Below, piece by piece: positions 47,995 through 61,225 of a stretch of DNA of 64,000 nucleotides (its first letter is position 1; every line of letters starts with the position of its first letter). Location of the stretch: assembly GCA_030549775.1 (NCBI GenBank), contig CM060180.1:31965090-32029089 (forward strand), in the 5' to 3' direction. Under the pieces are notes generated by a model. That model ran no database searches. It saw only the letters and a program-made list of their open reading frames with translations, and had not been told where the DNA came from. Source of the stretch: Tamarix chinensis (lineage: Eukaryota > Streptophyta > Magnoliopsida > Caryophyllales > Tamaricaceae). Made by a program: the position numbers and the translations under genes.

Positions 47995-49203
47995 TCAAGG
48001 TGAAGCACCCCATAAAACTTCTGCAAAGATAGTAGCAGCTTCAGCATCAGACAGAGAAGACTCTCTCACTCTCTTCAATATTTCTTGCTTAAAAGCTCTC
48101 TTCTCTCTCTGTCTCAACCCTTCTCCTACCTCCAATTGCACTGCAAATCTCGCCACACAGCTCGCAAACGGGTGCCGTTTCAAGTACTTTTCCCTTTTAC
48201 ATCTATTGTCTCTCTTCCCTTCTCCTCCCACATCTCCTCCTCCATTTTCTTCCTCCTCCACTTCAATCAAAGCGCCGCCCAATTCCGACCTCTGCAACTC
48301 CACCAGTTTCTCTACCAACCCTTCTCGAATCACCGCCTCGATAGCTTCTTTTCGCCCGTAATACCCGATGTCAAGCACACAGTTCAGAGCAAGGACCTGA
48401 ATATCAAGCTCCTTGGAGCTCAGGAACCCGATGATTTTCGGGATTTCGTCATTTGATTCGATCTCGTCGACTAACGGACTCTTAATCAACTTGATCAACG
48501 AACACAGTATTTGAAGCGATGAAATTGATGACATTGAAATTAGGGCTTGGATTGTCGGACCCATAAGAACTTGACCCACGAAAACATTCTTGTTAAATCG
48601 AATCAAAGCTTCAATTGCGAACGCTGAATGTTCTCGAAGCTTATTCGAGTAAATGGGATTGCAGAGAACAGCTTCGAGTTCAGAAAACACCTTGGATTTT
48701 AGGACCAAGTCCTGTAACTCGTGATTAAACCCTTGCGACACTCGATCCTCGAACTGAGTCAGAAGCTTTATGAGCTCCTCTTCAGACTCGGAAGGTGTAA
48801 ACCCATGAAGCGATTTAACAAGAGTCTCAAGGAATTCACGGTCAATCCAAGCTTGAAGCTCGGTTTCAATCGACCCAGCAACACGAGCTATCTCATGCGT
48901 AGAGGCACGTCTGCGGAGGAAAGAGCGGAGACCGAAATGACCGCCGGTTTTCTGGAGGGTTTCGACGAGGTTTTTCAGGTATGAGAGGTGATGTGAGAGT
49001 TGAGAGAGGTTAGGATCACATGAGAGGATGGTGTCTGACTCGGTTTCGAGCTCGAGGAGTGCTCTAATGGCGGATGAAGAATTGGAGTCGTCGCGTCGAT
49101 GACGAGGTGGATTGGATTGTAAATCGTGAGATGCTTGTTTTAGCAGTTCAAGAACTCGAAGGACTAATTGGTTCGAAGTCTCTCCTCTTTCTGGTTCTTC
49201 CAT
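47995..49203 (-). CDS. Armadillo-repeat (ARM) superfamily protein, intronless
   Basis: A single uninterrupted 402-codon frame from the ATG at 49203 to the stop at 47995. It reads as an all-helical solenoid: residues 1-170 are an N-terminal helical bundle (LRVLELLKQASHDL, HHLSYLKNLVETLQ, LRSFLRRR). From about 175 ARM/HEAT-like repeats follow, such as REHSAFAIEALIRF and LDIQVLALNCVLDIGYYGRK. An acidic Gly-rich linker is near 320 (EVEEEENGGGDVGGEG), and the end LKRVRESSLSDAEAATIFAE then VLWGASP is typical of plant ARM-repeat proteins related to PUB ligases but without a U-box. No catalytic domain is visible. A protein-interaction role, perhaps linked to ubiquitin pathways, is inference. The codon content is GC-richer than the flanks, consistent with a real gene. 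Confidence 0.88.
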   Translation of the reverse strand: MEEPERGETSNQLVLRVLELLKQASHDLQSNPPRHRRDDSNSSSAIRALLELETESDTILSCDPNLSQLSHHLSYLKNLVETLQKTGGHFGLRSFLRRRASTHEIARVAGSIETELQAWIDREFLETLVKSLHGFTPSESEEELIKLLTQFEDRVSQGFNHELQDLVLKSKVFSELEAVLCNPIYSNKLREHSAFAIEALIRFNKNVFVGQVLMGPTIQALISMSSISSLQILCSLIKLIKSPLVDEIESNDEIPKIIGFLSSKELDIQVLALNCVLDIGYYGRKEAIEAVIREGLVEKLVELQRSELGGALIEVEEEENGGGDVGGEGKRDNRCKREKYLKRHPFASCVARFAVQLEVGEGLRQREKRAFKQEILKRVRESSLSDAEAATIFAEVLWGASP

Positions 49204-49262
49204 CCCCGTAGAGAGAGGGATGGAAATTTAGAGAGAGAGAGAGGAGGAGGAGGAGATAAAAG
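49204..49262 (-). promoter_or_regulatory. Pyrimidine-rich leader (Y patch) of the ARM gene
   Basis: On the minus strand this is a CTCCTCCTCCTC then CTCTCTCTCTC run directly upstream of the start codon. It fits a plant core promoter or 5' leader of the Y-patch type. Its GA-rich complement could also bind GAGA-type factors. Confidence 0.5.
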
Positions 49263-49519
49263 GTGCAGAGTAGGGGAGAGTTTGAAAGAGTTTGGCATTC
49301 AACGACTAGTCAGCTTCTTGGAAGAGACGGGGAAAGATGGCGAGAGAGTGGGACAGAATTTGGTCCGTGTGAGGAAGGAGGATCGGTGGCGGCTTTTGTT
49401 GATGTGAAGTGTCCCAAAATTCTCAATGTGCAGAACACCTCCAGAGAGTACTGCAATCCAGGAAAAGTGATGGCACGACAAGGATTTGGTTCCTTCAATT
49501 AAACTTAAGAGCCACATGT

Positions 49520-50500
49520 TTGGATTTAGGATAACTGGTTAAACTAAATTGGACATAGACGTGAATTTTCCATTAAAAAAGAATCGACTTATTCGTCGCT
49601 AATTTATGAAAATTACTTTTTATTATTTATATTAATATACCTAATAATCTAAAGAACTACAGCGAAAATGAAATTATAAAACAGAGAACCTCACGGGCTC
49701 GCTTACCTTCTATCCAAGCCTAAAGGACTATAATCTGTTAATAGTAGTAATATTTTTTTGGTAAATAATTATTTATATATTCACCAAATCAATGTTATGT
49801 AGAGAAATCACAATCCAATAATTCACCCAAACAAGATCCTAAGAGGATTCTGCGCAAAATGCCAGCATATACTTTAATACCTATAGCAACTGATACAATG
49901 TTTACCATTGATAGCATAGCATCCAATAATATAAATTACTTATCCGACTTTCTTAACTAATGTGACAATGATAGGCAGACCAAATTAATTACATGTATAA
50001 TATTTTGTTACACATGGCTTATCATCTATATTTATAATATCTAGTTTTCCCCTTTGCGTGCGTGGAAATATAACATATTGCATATGGATTATCTAACTAG
50101 TACACTAATAAAATACTTTGTAGCAATACACACACACACACATTTATAGGAAGGGAGGGAGAGATTGAGAGAGACCACAAATTTAATGCATCATATGACA
50201 TCTTCCGAAAGAATGAAGAGAATATGACATATTGAAAATCCATTTTTTTTCTTTCCCTGCAACTGAGTTTTCTTCCTAGGACTCAACTATGTATATTACT
50301 ACAATTGAAGAAATTCAACGATCAAAATTATTTAATAAGATAATTGGTAAAATAAAAATAAAACTAAATATGATACATGCTATAACATTTCCAAAAGTTT
50401 TATTTTTCCTTAGATCTTTAATCAACCATTCTAGCTTGATTTTCAAGGTCCAACTAACAATAAATATAAGAAATTATTATATCATAGGGATAAAAAAATA
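49520..50500. other. Intergenic, no gene recognised
   Basis: AT-rich, with a short CA run near 50125 and a GAGA run near 50155. Nothing coding is apparent. Confidence 0.5.
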
Positions 50501-50529
50501 CTATACTTTGCATATTATATATTTATGTA

Positions 50530-52030
50530 CTTCACTCTCTTTCGAACCTCCTTTAATATAATTAGGCCACTCTTCTGAATGAGTGATCAACTTAGTCACG
50601 CTAGGTGAGAGCGATTTATTTTCTTTGAGGATAAATGCAAATAGTGCATATTGATCGAGCATCATCTGCAGCTCCTTTGGATATTCCTCATTGCCATCAT
50701 GCATAATATTAAGATAAATAACATACAAATCAAGTAAGGACAAAGATGCAGATTACAAATGATAACTCTATGGAGTATATTTTATCATAAGAGGTTAATG
50801 ACTAACAACCAATGATTTCATACGTAGATTGACAGCAGGTATACACAACACTAGAAAGGACTCATGATCCCAAAAAAAATAGTCATATAACTTGTCTCGT
50901 CAAAGAGGTTGGCCTCAACCTTATACCTTTTGAGAAAAAAATTGTAAGTAATAATGTAAGAACACATAATGTTGGAAAATATTTAAAGTGTCGAAAACAT
51001 TCACCTTAGAAACACGGTACAATCATTTATCTTGCACTTTTCACAACTTATTAGTTATTATCAACAATTTTGGACTCAATCTTAAAAGCATTGCATTCCA
51101 AATAACACAAATATCCATAAGACTCAACTGCAACAACTTTAGCTTTGGCACAATATCTTCTCACTTACGAAGAACACAATTGATCAATTATTCTCACCTC
51201 GTACTTTTTTATGCTCGAAACTAACAACCGTAGACATTTCTATCTAGCTAGCACTGCTTCTAATGTTGCCTTATTGAAGCAAAAATAATTGTGTTATTAT
51301 TTTAAGGAAAACGATATACAAATTTAAGGTTTGACAAATATAAATATAGCATAATGTTTATTGATATAAGTACTTGAACAAATAGCATGCCTTAACCTAA
51401 AGTCGGTAACCTCCTCTACATCACCATTGATAATAAGTTTTCTTGTAAAAAATGTGTTAGACAATCTCTGCAAAGGAAGGAAAAATTCATAAAAGCAAAC
51501 CAACAAAAATATAATTTCGATGTATAAGTACATAACTCATATTTGATTATGTGTTTAGTACATCCAAATACTTTTTCCTTGCACATTTGTAAGAGAATAA
51601 CAACTGCGCTAAACTTCACCATTGAAAATAGGAGTAAACACATTATCATGTTTGCACCATGCCCCTACACAAAACTTTAAATCCCATGTGAATAAAAGAA
51701 TTTTAATGAGAACAATGTGTGTGTACAAATATATATATATATATATATATAAATGGCTCAATAGAAAATGATTTATATTACTCCATGTCTTGCAATAATA
51801 TGTCGATAAACTTGGTCAAACAATATCTTTGTCCTGTGTTTGTGGAGATATTAAAGTAATTAGCTTCTCAACAACATTTGGATTAAAGAAGGACGCACAT
51901 TTTTCATCGTAAACTTTAGTAATTTTTGTGCATGTATGGAACTGCAACTTGTAGATATGTTGTGTCATCTTATAGTAAATATTGTTTGGCTCAACAAATA
52001 AATCACTTATAGCAGATAGATGACCTTAAC
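50530..52030 (-). pseudogene. Degraded RPA1-like single-strand DNA binding protein (possible Helitron or host paralogue remnant)
   Basis: Scattered minus-strand pieces follow RPA1 domain order. About 51990-51820: VEPNNIYYKMTQHIYKLQFH, resembling the linker into the second OB fold of plant and Helitron RPA. About 51475-51390: RLSNTFFTRKLIINGDVEEV then TDFR, a strong match to the OB-fold strand pattern, preceded by a TTTGCAG splice-acceptor-like site. About 51160-51090: VAVESYGYLCYLECNAF, like the zinc-binding part. About 50930-50810: VEANLFDETSYMTIFFWDHE then LRMKS. About 50700-50560: EEYPKELQMMLDQYALFAFI. Stops and frame changes separate them, so it is a pseudogene unless many introns are present. 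Confidence 0.6.
51729..51752. repeat. (AT)n microsatellite
   Basis: About 11 perfect AT units, within the RPA1-like remnant. Confidence 0.95.
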
Positions 52031-52797
52031 AAACATAGTTCTATACCTAGGCACCATTAGATAATAACATAAGATGATATATTAGATAGCAAAAACACAT
52101 AACATATTAGATAAGGGAATTAATAAGAAAATGTAATAAGGAAATGGAAATGAACACCTCATGTTCATGGAATAAGAAGTCCATTGTCGATTCTCCTTAA
52201 TGGTAAAATGATTCATACACTCAAATAATACAAAGCCTTACTAAGATTTTTTTCTCATTTGGATAAATTTGGCTAAGTAAAACAGGAGTGGATGCCAGTA
52301 TAGTTAGTTTTGATAGAAATATAAGAGAGCTCTTAACAATATGACATAAGTAGAGGAAACATGTCTGTGAATTAGTGATGTAGGGGTAGGATGATCTATT
52401 TATAAATGAATTCCCAAAATGAGCATGCACCAAATGGATGTTGATATGCACTTATTGTTTTTTGTACATCTACTCTAATTTTATAGGCTATTACACTCTA
52501 ATTTGCATATGAGAATAGAAATGAATAAATTCTAATAAAATATCATAGATAATTTAGTCAACTTTTTTAAATAGTATTAAAGATATAAAAAAACACTTAA
52601 TTATACTTATGCTAAAAAAAAGGTACCTAACACCTTTATTATGTCTAAGAGGAAGAGAAATAACCTTAAATTTTTTAAGCTCGCTAACCTTTACAAACTC
52701 ATATACATATTCATTACCAATAAGTAAACTGAATAGACTTAGCAACATATCATATGTAAAATGTTTTTCAAATGGACAACTTAAATTAGTTATCTAC

Positions 52798-52802
52798 TTA
52801 TT
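52798..52802. repeat. Target site duplication TTATT, left
   Basis: Identical to 55893-55897. Confidence 0.85.
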
Positions 52803-52943
52803 TGTAATGCCTCAAATTTTAGCTAAATCTAATCTCGAGTAATTAATATCATAATCTAATTCTAATATCATAAAATTAATATTTCTAACTTACCCTAATT
52901 TCCTAAATCTAAACCTTAACTTAACTCTATTCTCTATTCTGGA

Positions 52944-52949
<6 letters not shown>

Positions 52950-52991
<42 letters not shown>
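52950..52991. repeat. (TA)n microsatellite
   Basis: About 21 perfect TA units near the 5' end of the solo LTR. Confidence 0.95.
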
Positions 52992-52994
<3 letters not shown>

Positions 52995-55429
52995 CTAAAC
53001 CTAACCCCTCAAAGTTGTTAATTAACTTAAATTATTTTAACTTAAATCTAATTCTAAACCCAGAAAATTTCTTTCTCCTTTCTCCTTTCCCCTTTTTCCT
53101 TTTCTTACACTTCTTTTTCTTCTCCACTTACCGACCCCTTTTCCTTTATTATCCCCTTCTTCCTATGTGAAATCTTCCATGGCCATATCCTTTACCATAT
53201 CCCCCCACCATATTCCTCTCCTTACCCCATCAAATCCCACCTCCATCTCCTATGCATGAGGGTTCGTGTTGACAAACCTTACTTGATCACCCTACCTCCT
53301 TTCTTCCTGTCATGCTTGTATGTGTATATATATAACACATTAAATGCACTCACCAACCCCCTTCTTCCTCTATTTTTTTTTGTCTAAACCCCCCACCAAA
53401 TGTAGCATTTATCTCCTCCTCTCCCTCCTCCACACCGTCGCCAAAACACACCACCAACTCCTCCACCGACAACCCCTATTGAACACCATCCCCCAAAATC
53501 GACTCTCCTCATTGTTTCTACCCCTACCACTGGCCAAAATCACCACAACACCCCTATACCCTTTGGAAAAACCCACCGCAACCCCCTTCTTCCTTTAGCA
53601 CCAAACACCGAACTACACCTCCACCATTTGATCACTTCCATCACAACAACCCCCCTTTGACCTCTTTTGTTGATCCTCACCACCTAGAAATGATAGTTTG
53701 TGTCGTTACCACCCCCTTAGCTTTGATACTTATTGTGGTTACTCCTCCATTGATACACAAAGTTTTCTCGAAGCACTCCATTTGGTTTGGTTTGGTTTGG
53801 TTGGTTTGGTTTGGTTTTCCTCCATTACCTTAGCATTTCCTTAATTATGCCATTTAATCCATATTATGTTTTATTATGGTTTCTTAGGTGATTTTCGGTG
53901 AGGATACTAGTGGTAGTATAGTGTTTTTGTGCTAATTAGTGCATATGGCTATGTGCATTATCATGTTATTATTATTATGTTGTTAAATATATGATATGAG
54001 AATATGATATTATGTGATAAAAATGAGTACGATGAGAAGCATGTGATATCATTACGATAATTACTAGTTGGAAAACTCTAAGAGGATTGGTATGGTATAT
54101 GGTTGTGATATGGATTAATAAAGTATGATAAGTGGAAAATAATTTTGTTTAATATGTATGGTGATAAATGGAGGATTTGGAAATAATGATACCAAACATA
54201 TAAAGTTTGGTGAAATAAGGGTATTTTGGTTAACATGGGCCTCATGTGGAGATTTGGGTATTTTCATGTGTTCGGTGATTTAAAATATATTGAAAGTATT
54301 ATGTGAAATATTTTGAGCAATTATAAATGGCATAGGTCCCACAAAATGAGGAAATGACTTAATTTGGGAATAATAACCCTACAACAAGGATGTTATTATA
54401 TGAGACGGTAGAGTTAGAATATAATTTTTGGATACGTTGTTAAATTTGGAATTTCAAGAATTTATACCTAATTTGGTGAGTATACAATTCTTATGGGAAA
54501 AATTATGACTTACCGATGAAATTAGGATTTTATAAGTATTGGAAATAATAACTTTTGATATAGAGCTATTATCGCATATGTAAGACGTGAGAGTTAAACC
54601 TTAAATTTTGGATATGTTATTAATAATAATATTTGCAGAAGATATACTAAATTTGGTAGATAAAAGACCTAAAAATGAAATTAGAGTTTCTTAAGAAATT
54701 ATATAGATCATAACTCTTGAGAACGTCCTTGTTATCTATATGATTGTGTTTTACGTGCTTTAATTATGTTTTGTAAATATCCTATCAAATATGAAAAAGA
54801 CATTAATCATTTGAAAATACCACGTGAGTTAGGCTGAGGTATTTTATAGGTTCGTTTCACTGGATTAAAAATAATGGGACCCTAAACTTAACCTGAATGA
54901 AAATATGACTTGAGATAAGTAACTAATAGATATGACATTGAATATTTAGAGTGGTAGAACTCAACGTGAATGAGAATATGACTTGAGATAAGTAACTAAT
55001 GAATAAGACATAAAATATTTAAAGTGGAAGATTACGTGAGTTAGGACCAAGGTGTTGGGTCCATTCCATCGGACAATTATAGTAGCTTAGGTATATTGTC
55101 CCTAATATGTGCTCTAGACTGTTCCACTGGTTTAATAATAGAAGCTCAGGTACGTTCTTCCTTAAGAGGTATTGGATACGTTCCATCAGATAATAATAGT
55201 GACTTAGGTATGTTATTCTTGAGAGGTACTTTAGTTCGTTCCACTATATTAAGAATAGTGGCGTCACTGAACTCAATGTAAATAAAAGAATAAAATATGT
55301 TATAGCTAATAATGAGAGTCTGACTAGAAATTACCTTTGGCATTATTTTATATACCTTGCATGTGTGCTTACTTTATGTTGTGAATACATATAATTATCT
55401 ATATCCCTTACTTGGCTGTATTGTCACCT

Positions 55430-55486
55430 TACTTAGTACGGAGCATATTGATCATCTTTTTTATGATTGTTGTTCATTCCCACGAG
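55430..55486 (+). repeat. Conserved LTR block, diverged copy
   Basis: CTTACTTAGTACGGAGCATA then TTGATCAT and GTTCATTCCCACGAG correspond to 11821-11877. Confidence 0.55.
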
Positions 55487-55892
55487 TAGATGACCCGGAT
55501 GTCTTTTTGTAGGTAGATGAGGATCATGTGGATGATTTTACAGTTTACGATGCTTTATGTGGGGTGGAGTGACTTCATGTATTAGAGTTTTTGGGGGTAG
55601 AGCTATTTAACCTAGATGATAGTTTTTATTCAAAACTCTTAGCTCTATGGTATCCCTTTTTGTATTTTGGATATTGTATTTAGAGTTAATCTCTAACTCA
55701 TATTTATGTTTAAGAATATTCTCTCATTTTCTATTATCATGATTTACCTTTTAGTCATTATACCTTGTGATTGACGTAAGAATGGTGATGTAAGCCAAAC
55801 TTACGTCAATTATGATAGTAACATCTAGTTATTTTGGTATTATACTTTTGCTAAAAATGGAAGTTTTCATAAGTAAATTTTGGAGTATTACA

Positions 55893-55897
55893 TTATT
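55893..55897. repeat. Target site duplication TTATT, right
   Basis: Matches 52798-52802. Confidence 0.85.
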
Positions 55898-57042
55898 AGT
55901 AGATCGTAAGTGATTTTTTGAGATTGGATTTACTATAGCCTATAGGCATAAATAATGTTGTATTATGATTCTAAGCATCCCCCTTAACCATTTGATAGTG
56001 GTTTTCTAAGATTGTGATTAATAATGTTGTACTTTGTTATTCTAAATATCTCCCTTAACCATTTGATATATAAGTAGGCCATCGTTCATATATTAATATA
56101 ACCATTAATTATAATTACACATCATAATTAATGAAAGTTATAATTATACATTAAACACCTATATGAAAGTTATAATGATGTGATGTTCATGAATTATTAA
56201 AAATGAAAGCTTTAGAGTCATATATATGGACGATTAATGTATATATTATTCATTTTATTTTTGTGTCATATAGGCTTAATCTATGTATAAATTTTATTTG
56301 TGTATCATATAGGCTTTTCATTTCTTCATTGTGGACGAACTACAAAATCATTTAATGGTTTGTATGAAAGTTGAAATTGTTAGTTACACGATTTCCACAA
56401 TTGCATGATGATGGAAAAAGAGGACAGGAAGACCATAAATAATGAAGTCTAACACATATATAGATTTGTCCGATAATGGAAACTTTTTTTTAGCGGGAAA
56501 AGATGATGTTCACTAAGTGGGGATTATATAAATGATTTTAATTGAGCTAATGCCATGAATTTAATTACAACCGATTAGAGAATGTTGCATCTTAAAACTA
56601 ACTTGAGCTCTCACAAATCTCGAATTGAGTAAGGTTGTTGTTTGACTCTGCTCAACTCAAGTCTCCTACATGATATATGTTGAGTTTCAAAATATAAGGT
56701 AGATGTTTGGCAAGTTATGGTCACTGAAACGATCATAAAATTAGATAGGATGCAAAAGGTATTACCATGGAGTTAACCTTCGCACCATACAAATTAGGTA
56801 AATTATATGGTAAACCTAGATATATTATATAAGTTGTATCTACGTGAGAACATGATACAAAGGATAATAATAATAAAAAAATATTTATAATGAAGAGCCT
56901 AAAAGATTAAGACATAGAGCATACAATTTATTTTTAGCCAAAACAATTGTTTTTTTTGTTAGAATAATCACTTGAGTGGATCAAATAATCACCGGCACTA
57001 TATATAACACATAATTATTATTATTTCGCTAGGATAATAACT

Positions 57043-57208
57043 TAAGACTCCATTTGATTTTAAAAAAGAAAATCAAATAATTAGCCTCCAAAAATCACAT
57101 TCCTTATGATTTTTCTATTTCAATTTCTTAAGTAAATTGAATATAAAAAAAGCCCTCTTAATTATTTTTCTTTTCTTTGAAACTTTACAAAAATCAAATG
57201 GAGTCTTA
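57043..57208. mobile_element. MITE, 166 bp with perfect 19-bp terminal inverted repeats
   Basis: The left end TAAGACTCCATTTGATTTT and right end AAAATCAAATGGAGTCTTA are exact reverse complements. The outermost TA may itself be a 2-bp target duplication, as in Stowaway/mariner-type MITEs. The interior is AT-rich and noncoding. Confidence 0.8.
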
Positions 57209-60200
57209 GGGAACATGATATAAAGTTCTAATAAATTTAAAAAGTTATTTATAATGTGAAACTTAGATGATAAAAACACGGGTTACATTATTATTTATAC
57301 ATATAGGATAATTATTTGTGCGGAAAAGATAATCACTTGTGTAGATAAAATAGTCACAAGTGTTGCCCGTGGTGTATAATTATTCATTTAGCTAAGATAA
57401 TCACCTAATTTTTTCACCTGATGCATTTTGCTACATGCATACGGGATTATCATATAAGTATTGCGCAAATTACACTACAAGAAACAAATTATAGATGAAC
57501 TTTGTGAAAATCCTCTACAATATTATGGCAGATATCATAATTTTAGTAATTTTATAATAGAGAAGTTTTATTGCAAATACTAGCTTAGATGAGAAGAACA
57601 ATGCAAATAATATTAGCAATAGTCTATGTATTTTATTTTTCATTTATTTTTTTAGAGCAAATAACTTCTTTCTTACACATAATTTTGAGAGAATCGTACT
57701 GTCCCCACCCATTAACCTCAAATTTTCAAATTTAACCTATAACTTTTGTTTTGTAACTTATTTTGTATCTTTTTGATAAATAAGTATACTATTATTATAG
57801 AAAAAAAAATTACCCCCTATATCATCGTTGTGGTAACCCATTCATCATCTTAAAGGATAAGTTTGGGAATGTATACTAATTATATGCTTCAGTTAAACCA
57901 TGGACAAAATGCACACTACTATTCAACGAGTCTAACCCTTGGTAAAAAAAAAACTGTTCAAGAATCAGATTGGTGTTAATTTAAATTTATATATATATTT
58001 TTTAAACTAATATATGTTCTTGGTTCATCCAATTTAAACTAGGAGTCCAATTAGTAAATTAGTGATGATGCTCATATTTTAATAACGATATTGGATTTTA
58101 AATAAATTGTTATACTCATGATGTTTTACCTTCAATCATATTATTCAATATTCTATCCGTTTTACAATTGAAGAGTCCATGTAGTTTGAAATAGAATTTG
58201 ATTCTTAATTTCTCTTAAAATATACTTTATTCGTATAAAATAATAATTTATTTTAGTAATTTACATACTATTAGAAAGTAATAAAAATAGCCTTAATTAT
58301 TTTTTTAAATTAATATTTAAATTACACTTAAGCCATCTACCAAAAAAATTAAATCATTTAATGTATAGATAATGAATGAAAACAAGTAAGGATAAAAGAA
58401 TTTTGTAAAATGAATTTTTTTATACAAATATTTATATATAAAATAATTTCTTTTTTAATACAAAGAAGGTAATAAAAAATTTAATTATCATATTTGTATT
58501 GAAATGTATTTTTATTAACATATTGTGAATAATATTTAATAATTAAAGTTTACCAAGAAGAAGGGAGTAATTGATTTATCATTGTCTTATTTTTTTAGAA
58601 TAGTTGATATAAAAAAAATGGTTCCCAATTTTAAATTTAGGAGGTTTTAAATTTGAGAAGATTGATGTAAATTAATGTAAAGTGTATAAAAAAATATTAC
58701 ATCCTAAAAAATGAGGTGCCTCGAAGAAATAAGTAGAGAGAAAAAAGGAAAAAATATTAATCGATTATATAGTATTATTTATTGGTATATATAGATTATA
58801 ATTATATTAAATGTCAAATAATATGAAGTGTAAATGATTGATGGTATTATTGATAAAAAAATACTAGCTATTATAAATTTAAGATAGTTGGAGTAGAGTA
58901 AAAATTAATTTAAGATAAATTAATAAAAATAAGGGAAAATTAATTAAATAGTATAATTAAGTATTCTAAATATAGGGTACTGAAGTAGAATAAATTTAGA
59001 ATATTGACTAGATGCTCTTATGAAAGGTGAGTGAAAGTCTTGTCATCTTCTAGCCTAAAGATAACCTAAGTCGACACGTTAGTAAAGAAATCTCTAGACC
59101 GAACGCGTTTACATTGCAAAAAGTGCCGGTGAAGCATATTCGGATCTAATGAATAGAAAAATATAATTGCACCCGCCGCACACCCACCCACGCAATCAAA
59201 AGGTCAATCGACGATAACAGTATATTCTTGCGGCATGGTTTGAGAATCGTCATTTTGGGAACGTGGTTTTTGGTTGAGCGGTTGGGGGTTCAACTCATCA
59301 TTCTGCAGATCCTTGATTAATAGGTTTTTTCTGTGTTTGAGTATTTTGATCTATATCTGTTAAAAAAAAAGAATTATTATTTTTGTTTTTAAGAGGCGAA
59401 ATTTTTATTTTTAGAATCTCTATCATTCTAATGATATGATACTGTAGGCTAGATAAATTATAACGGATCTTAATAATATAAAATACGAATAATATTTGAA
59501 TTGATAAAATACTTTAATTTCTACAAAATTATATATTATGTCTGACACCATGATTGGTAATTATTACTATTATTTGTACTACATATTTATTGGTAATTTT
59601 AGGTTTTTGCTTTTCAATCTTGCCAACTACAATCCAAACCTAAATATTTAATTTAATTATTAAAATAGTATTAATTTAAAAATATATATCAAATACAAAA
59701 ATTAATGGATGATATTAAATAATAAATATTTTTTTAGTTACTTAAACATAGGACTAAGAGCTATTGTTTTTAAAATACATTAGAATTATCTGACGTTTAA
59801 TGATTAACTGTCTATTAGTACTAATACCATAGTACCATGTCTTTTTCTTGCTTCTCATTTTCTATTAACAGACTCGTACATCCATCAAAGTTTGGATAAT
59901 TATAGTTGTTTAATGGGGAAATTAGTTGATTATGAGTTGAGGTTCAGACACGCACAGGAATTATAAGTTATGATTAGTACGTTAAGCCGTTAGGAGTAGT
60001 ACATACATGGACACTAATTAAAATCAGCAAGGTTGTCAATCCATCCTTGTTGGGTTTGTTATTGTCCTGCAGAATATTTTGGTTTCCTTCGAGAGGGGAC
60101 CAGACCATACCTTAGAAACTGTTGGAACTTGGAAGTATATGACAAATTTAATATAAAATTTTATGGTATTTTAATAATTAAGCGGATAAAATATTATTAT

Positions 60201-60490
60201 TAAATAATAATTATTATAATATTATAGACATATTTAATTAACATAAATAATAACAGAAGATAAAAATAAGAAATTAAATTGATATCCGAACTCAATGAAT
60301 TTTTTATGTGTCTTAAAAATAAATTGGTGTCCTCTTATAGTTTCTAAAGTTATAAATAATTATCTTTTAAGATATAACAAATTTTTATTTCTATTAAATA
60401 TAATACTTCAACTTAACAGAATTCAAGCATTATGTTATTACCCAATTAAAAATAATTTAAAACAGAGATATAAAGATTAAGATGAGAGAC

Positions 60491-60606
60491 TTAGCATTTG
60501 TTTGGAGTTACTTATCAAAAGTAATTATTATTTAATTTAAATTTTTTTAAAATAAATAATTATCTTATATAATTATTTTTGATAAATAGATTCAAACAAG
60601 ACATTA
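60491..60606. mobile_element. Small MITE-like element (about 116 bp)
   Basis: TTAGCATTTGTTTGGAGTTA then CTTATCAAAA on the left is imperfectly inverted on the right (TTTTTGATAAATAG then ATTCAAACAAGACATTA). A short palindromic interior with TTA at each end suggests a PIF/Harbinger-type MITE. Confidence 0.5.
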
Positions 60607-61163
60607 GTAATAATAGATTCTTCCTTCTTTTTTCATTCGGTAAACAAGACTATTTATAGTCATAAAGTAACGGTCGACCAAGAAAAAAAACTCAATTGCT
60701 CGTAAAATGGGCGAACAAGTCAAATTCTTTGATAAATCACGGCTATTCACTAATGGTCATATTTAATGAGAGGCAACAGTAACCATTTGCTTTATTTAAT
60801 TAATTATTTTTTTATATTTGTTATGCGCTTGTGATGCATTCGTTACAATGTTAAATTGCAAAATAGTACTTAATATAAACGTACTGTCATAGTCTTTTGG
60901 CCCTCACTAGTACTTGATATACATCTACTATAGCACTCACTATAATTTTAATTATATATCAATCTCATTTGTCTCGTGCAAGACAATAATTAATTACTTT
61001 TAATCCATACCCATTACTTTAGAAGGTAATTAGTACTTAAAAAAATAATTAAGTTATAAAATCACACAAATAGTTAGTATATAATACTAATCAATTTCCA
61101 AAGTAAACTATAATTATTAACTAATACTAATCAAATTTTCAATTGAAAATTAAGGTCATTAAT

Positions 61164-61167
<4 letters not shown>

Positions 61168-61224
<57 letters not shown>
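61168..61224. repeat. (AT)n microsatellite
   Basis: Nearly 30 perfect AT units. Confidence 0.95.

Positions 61225-61225
<1 letters not shown>

Larger units (their letters stand above)
52803..55892 (+). mobile_element. Solo long LTR (3.1 kb), older subfamily
   Basis: Starts TGTAATGCCTCAAATTTTAG, ends AAATTTTGGAGTATTACA, and has flanking TTATT duplications. Inside on the + strand are a pyrimidine-rich part (53080-53640), a TATA-like GTATATATATAAC near 53323, a (TTTGG)n run near 53790, decayed GTTCCA-C-GG...AATAATAG minisatellite units (55055-55265) and the conserved block at 55430-55486. The order equals that of the 7899-12340 copy, so it belongs to the same family but is more diverged. The proline/serine-rich frame at 53344-53598 is a composition artefact. 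Confidence 0.85.

Noticed and set aside
47939..48984. Plus-strand frames opposite the ARM-repeat gene
   Set aside because: Antisense shadows of a clearly conserved minus-strand protein.
53344..53598. Pro/Ser/Leu-rich frame
   Set aside because: Pyrimidine-rich part of a solo LTR; composition artefact.
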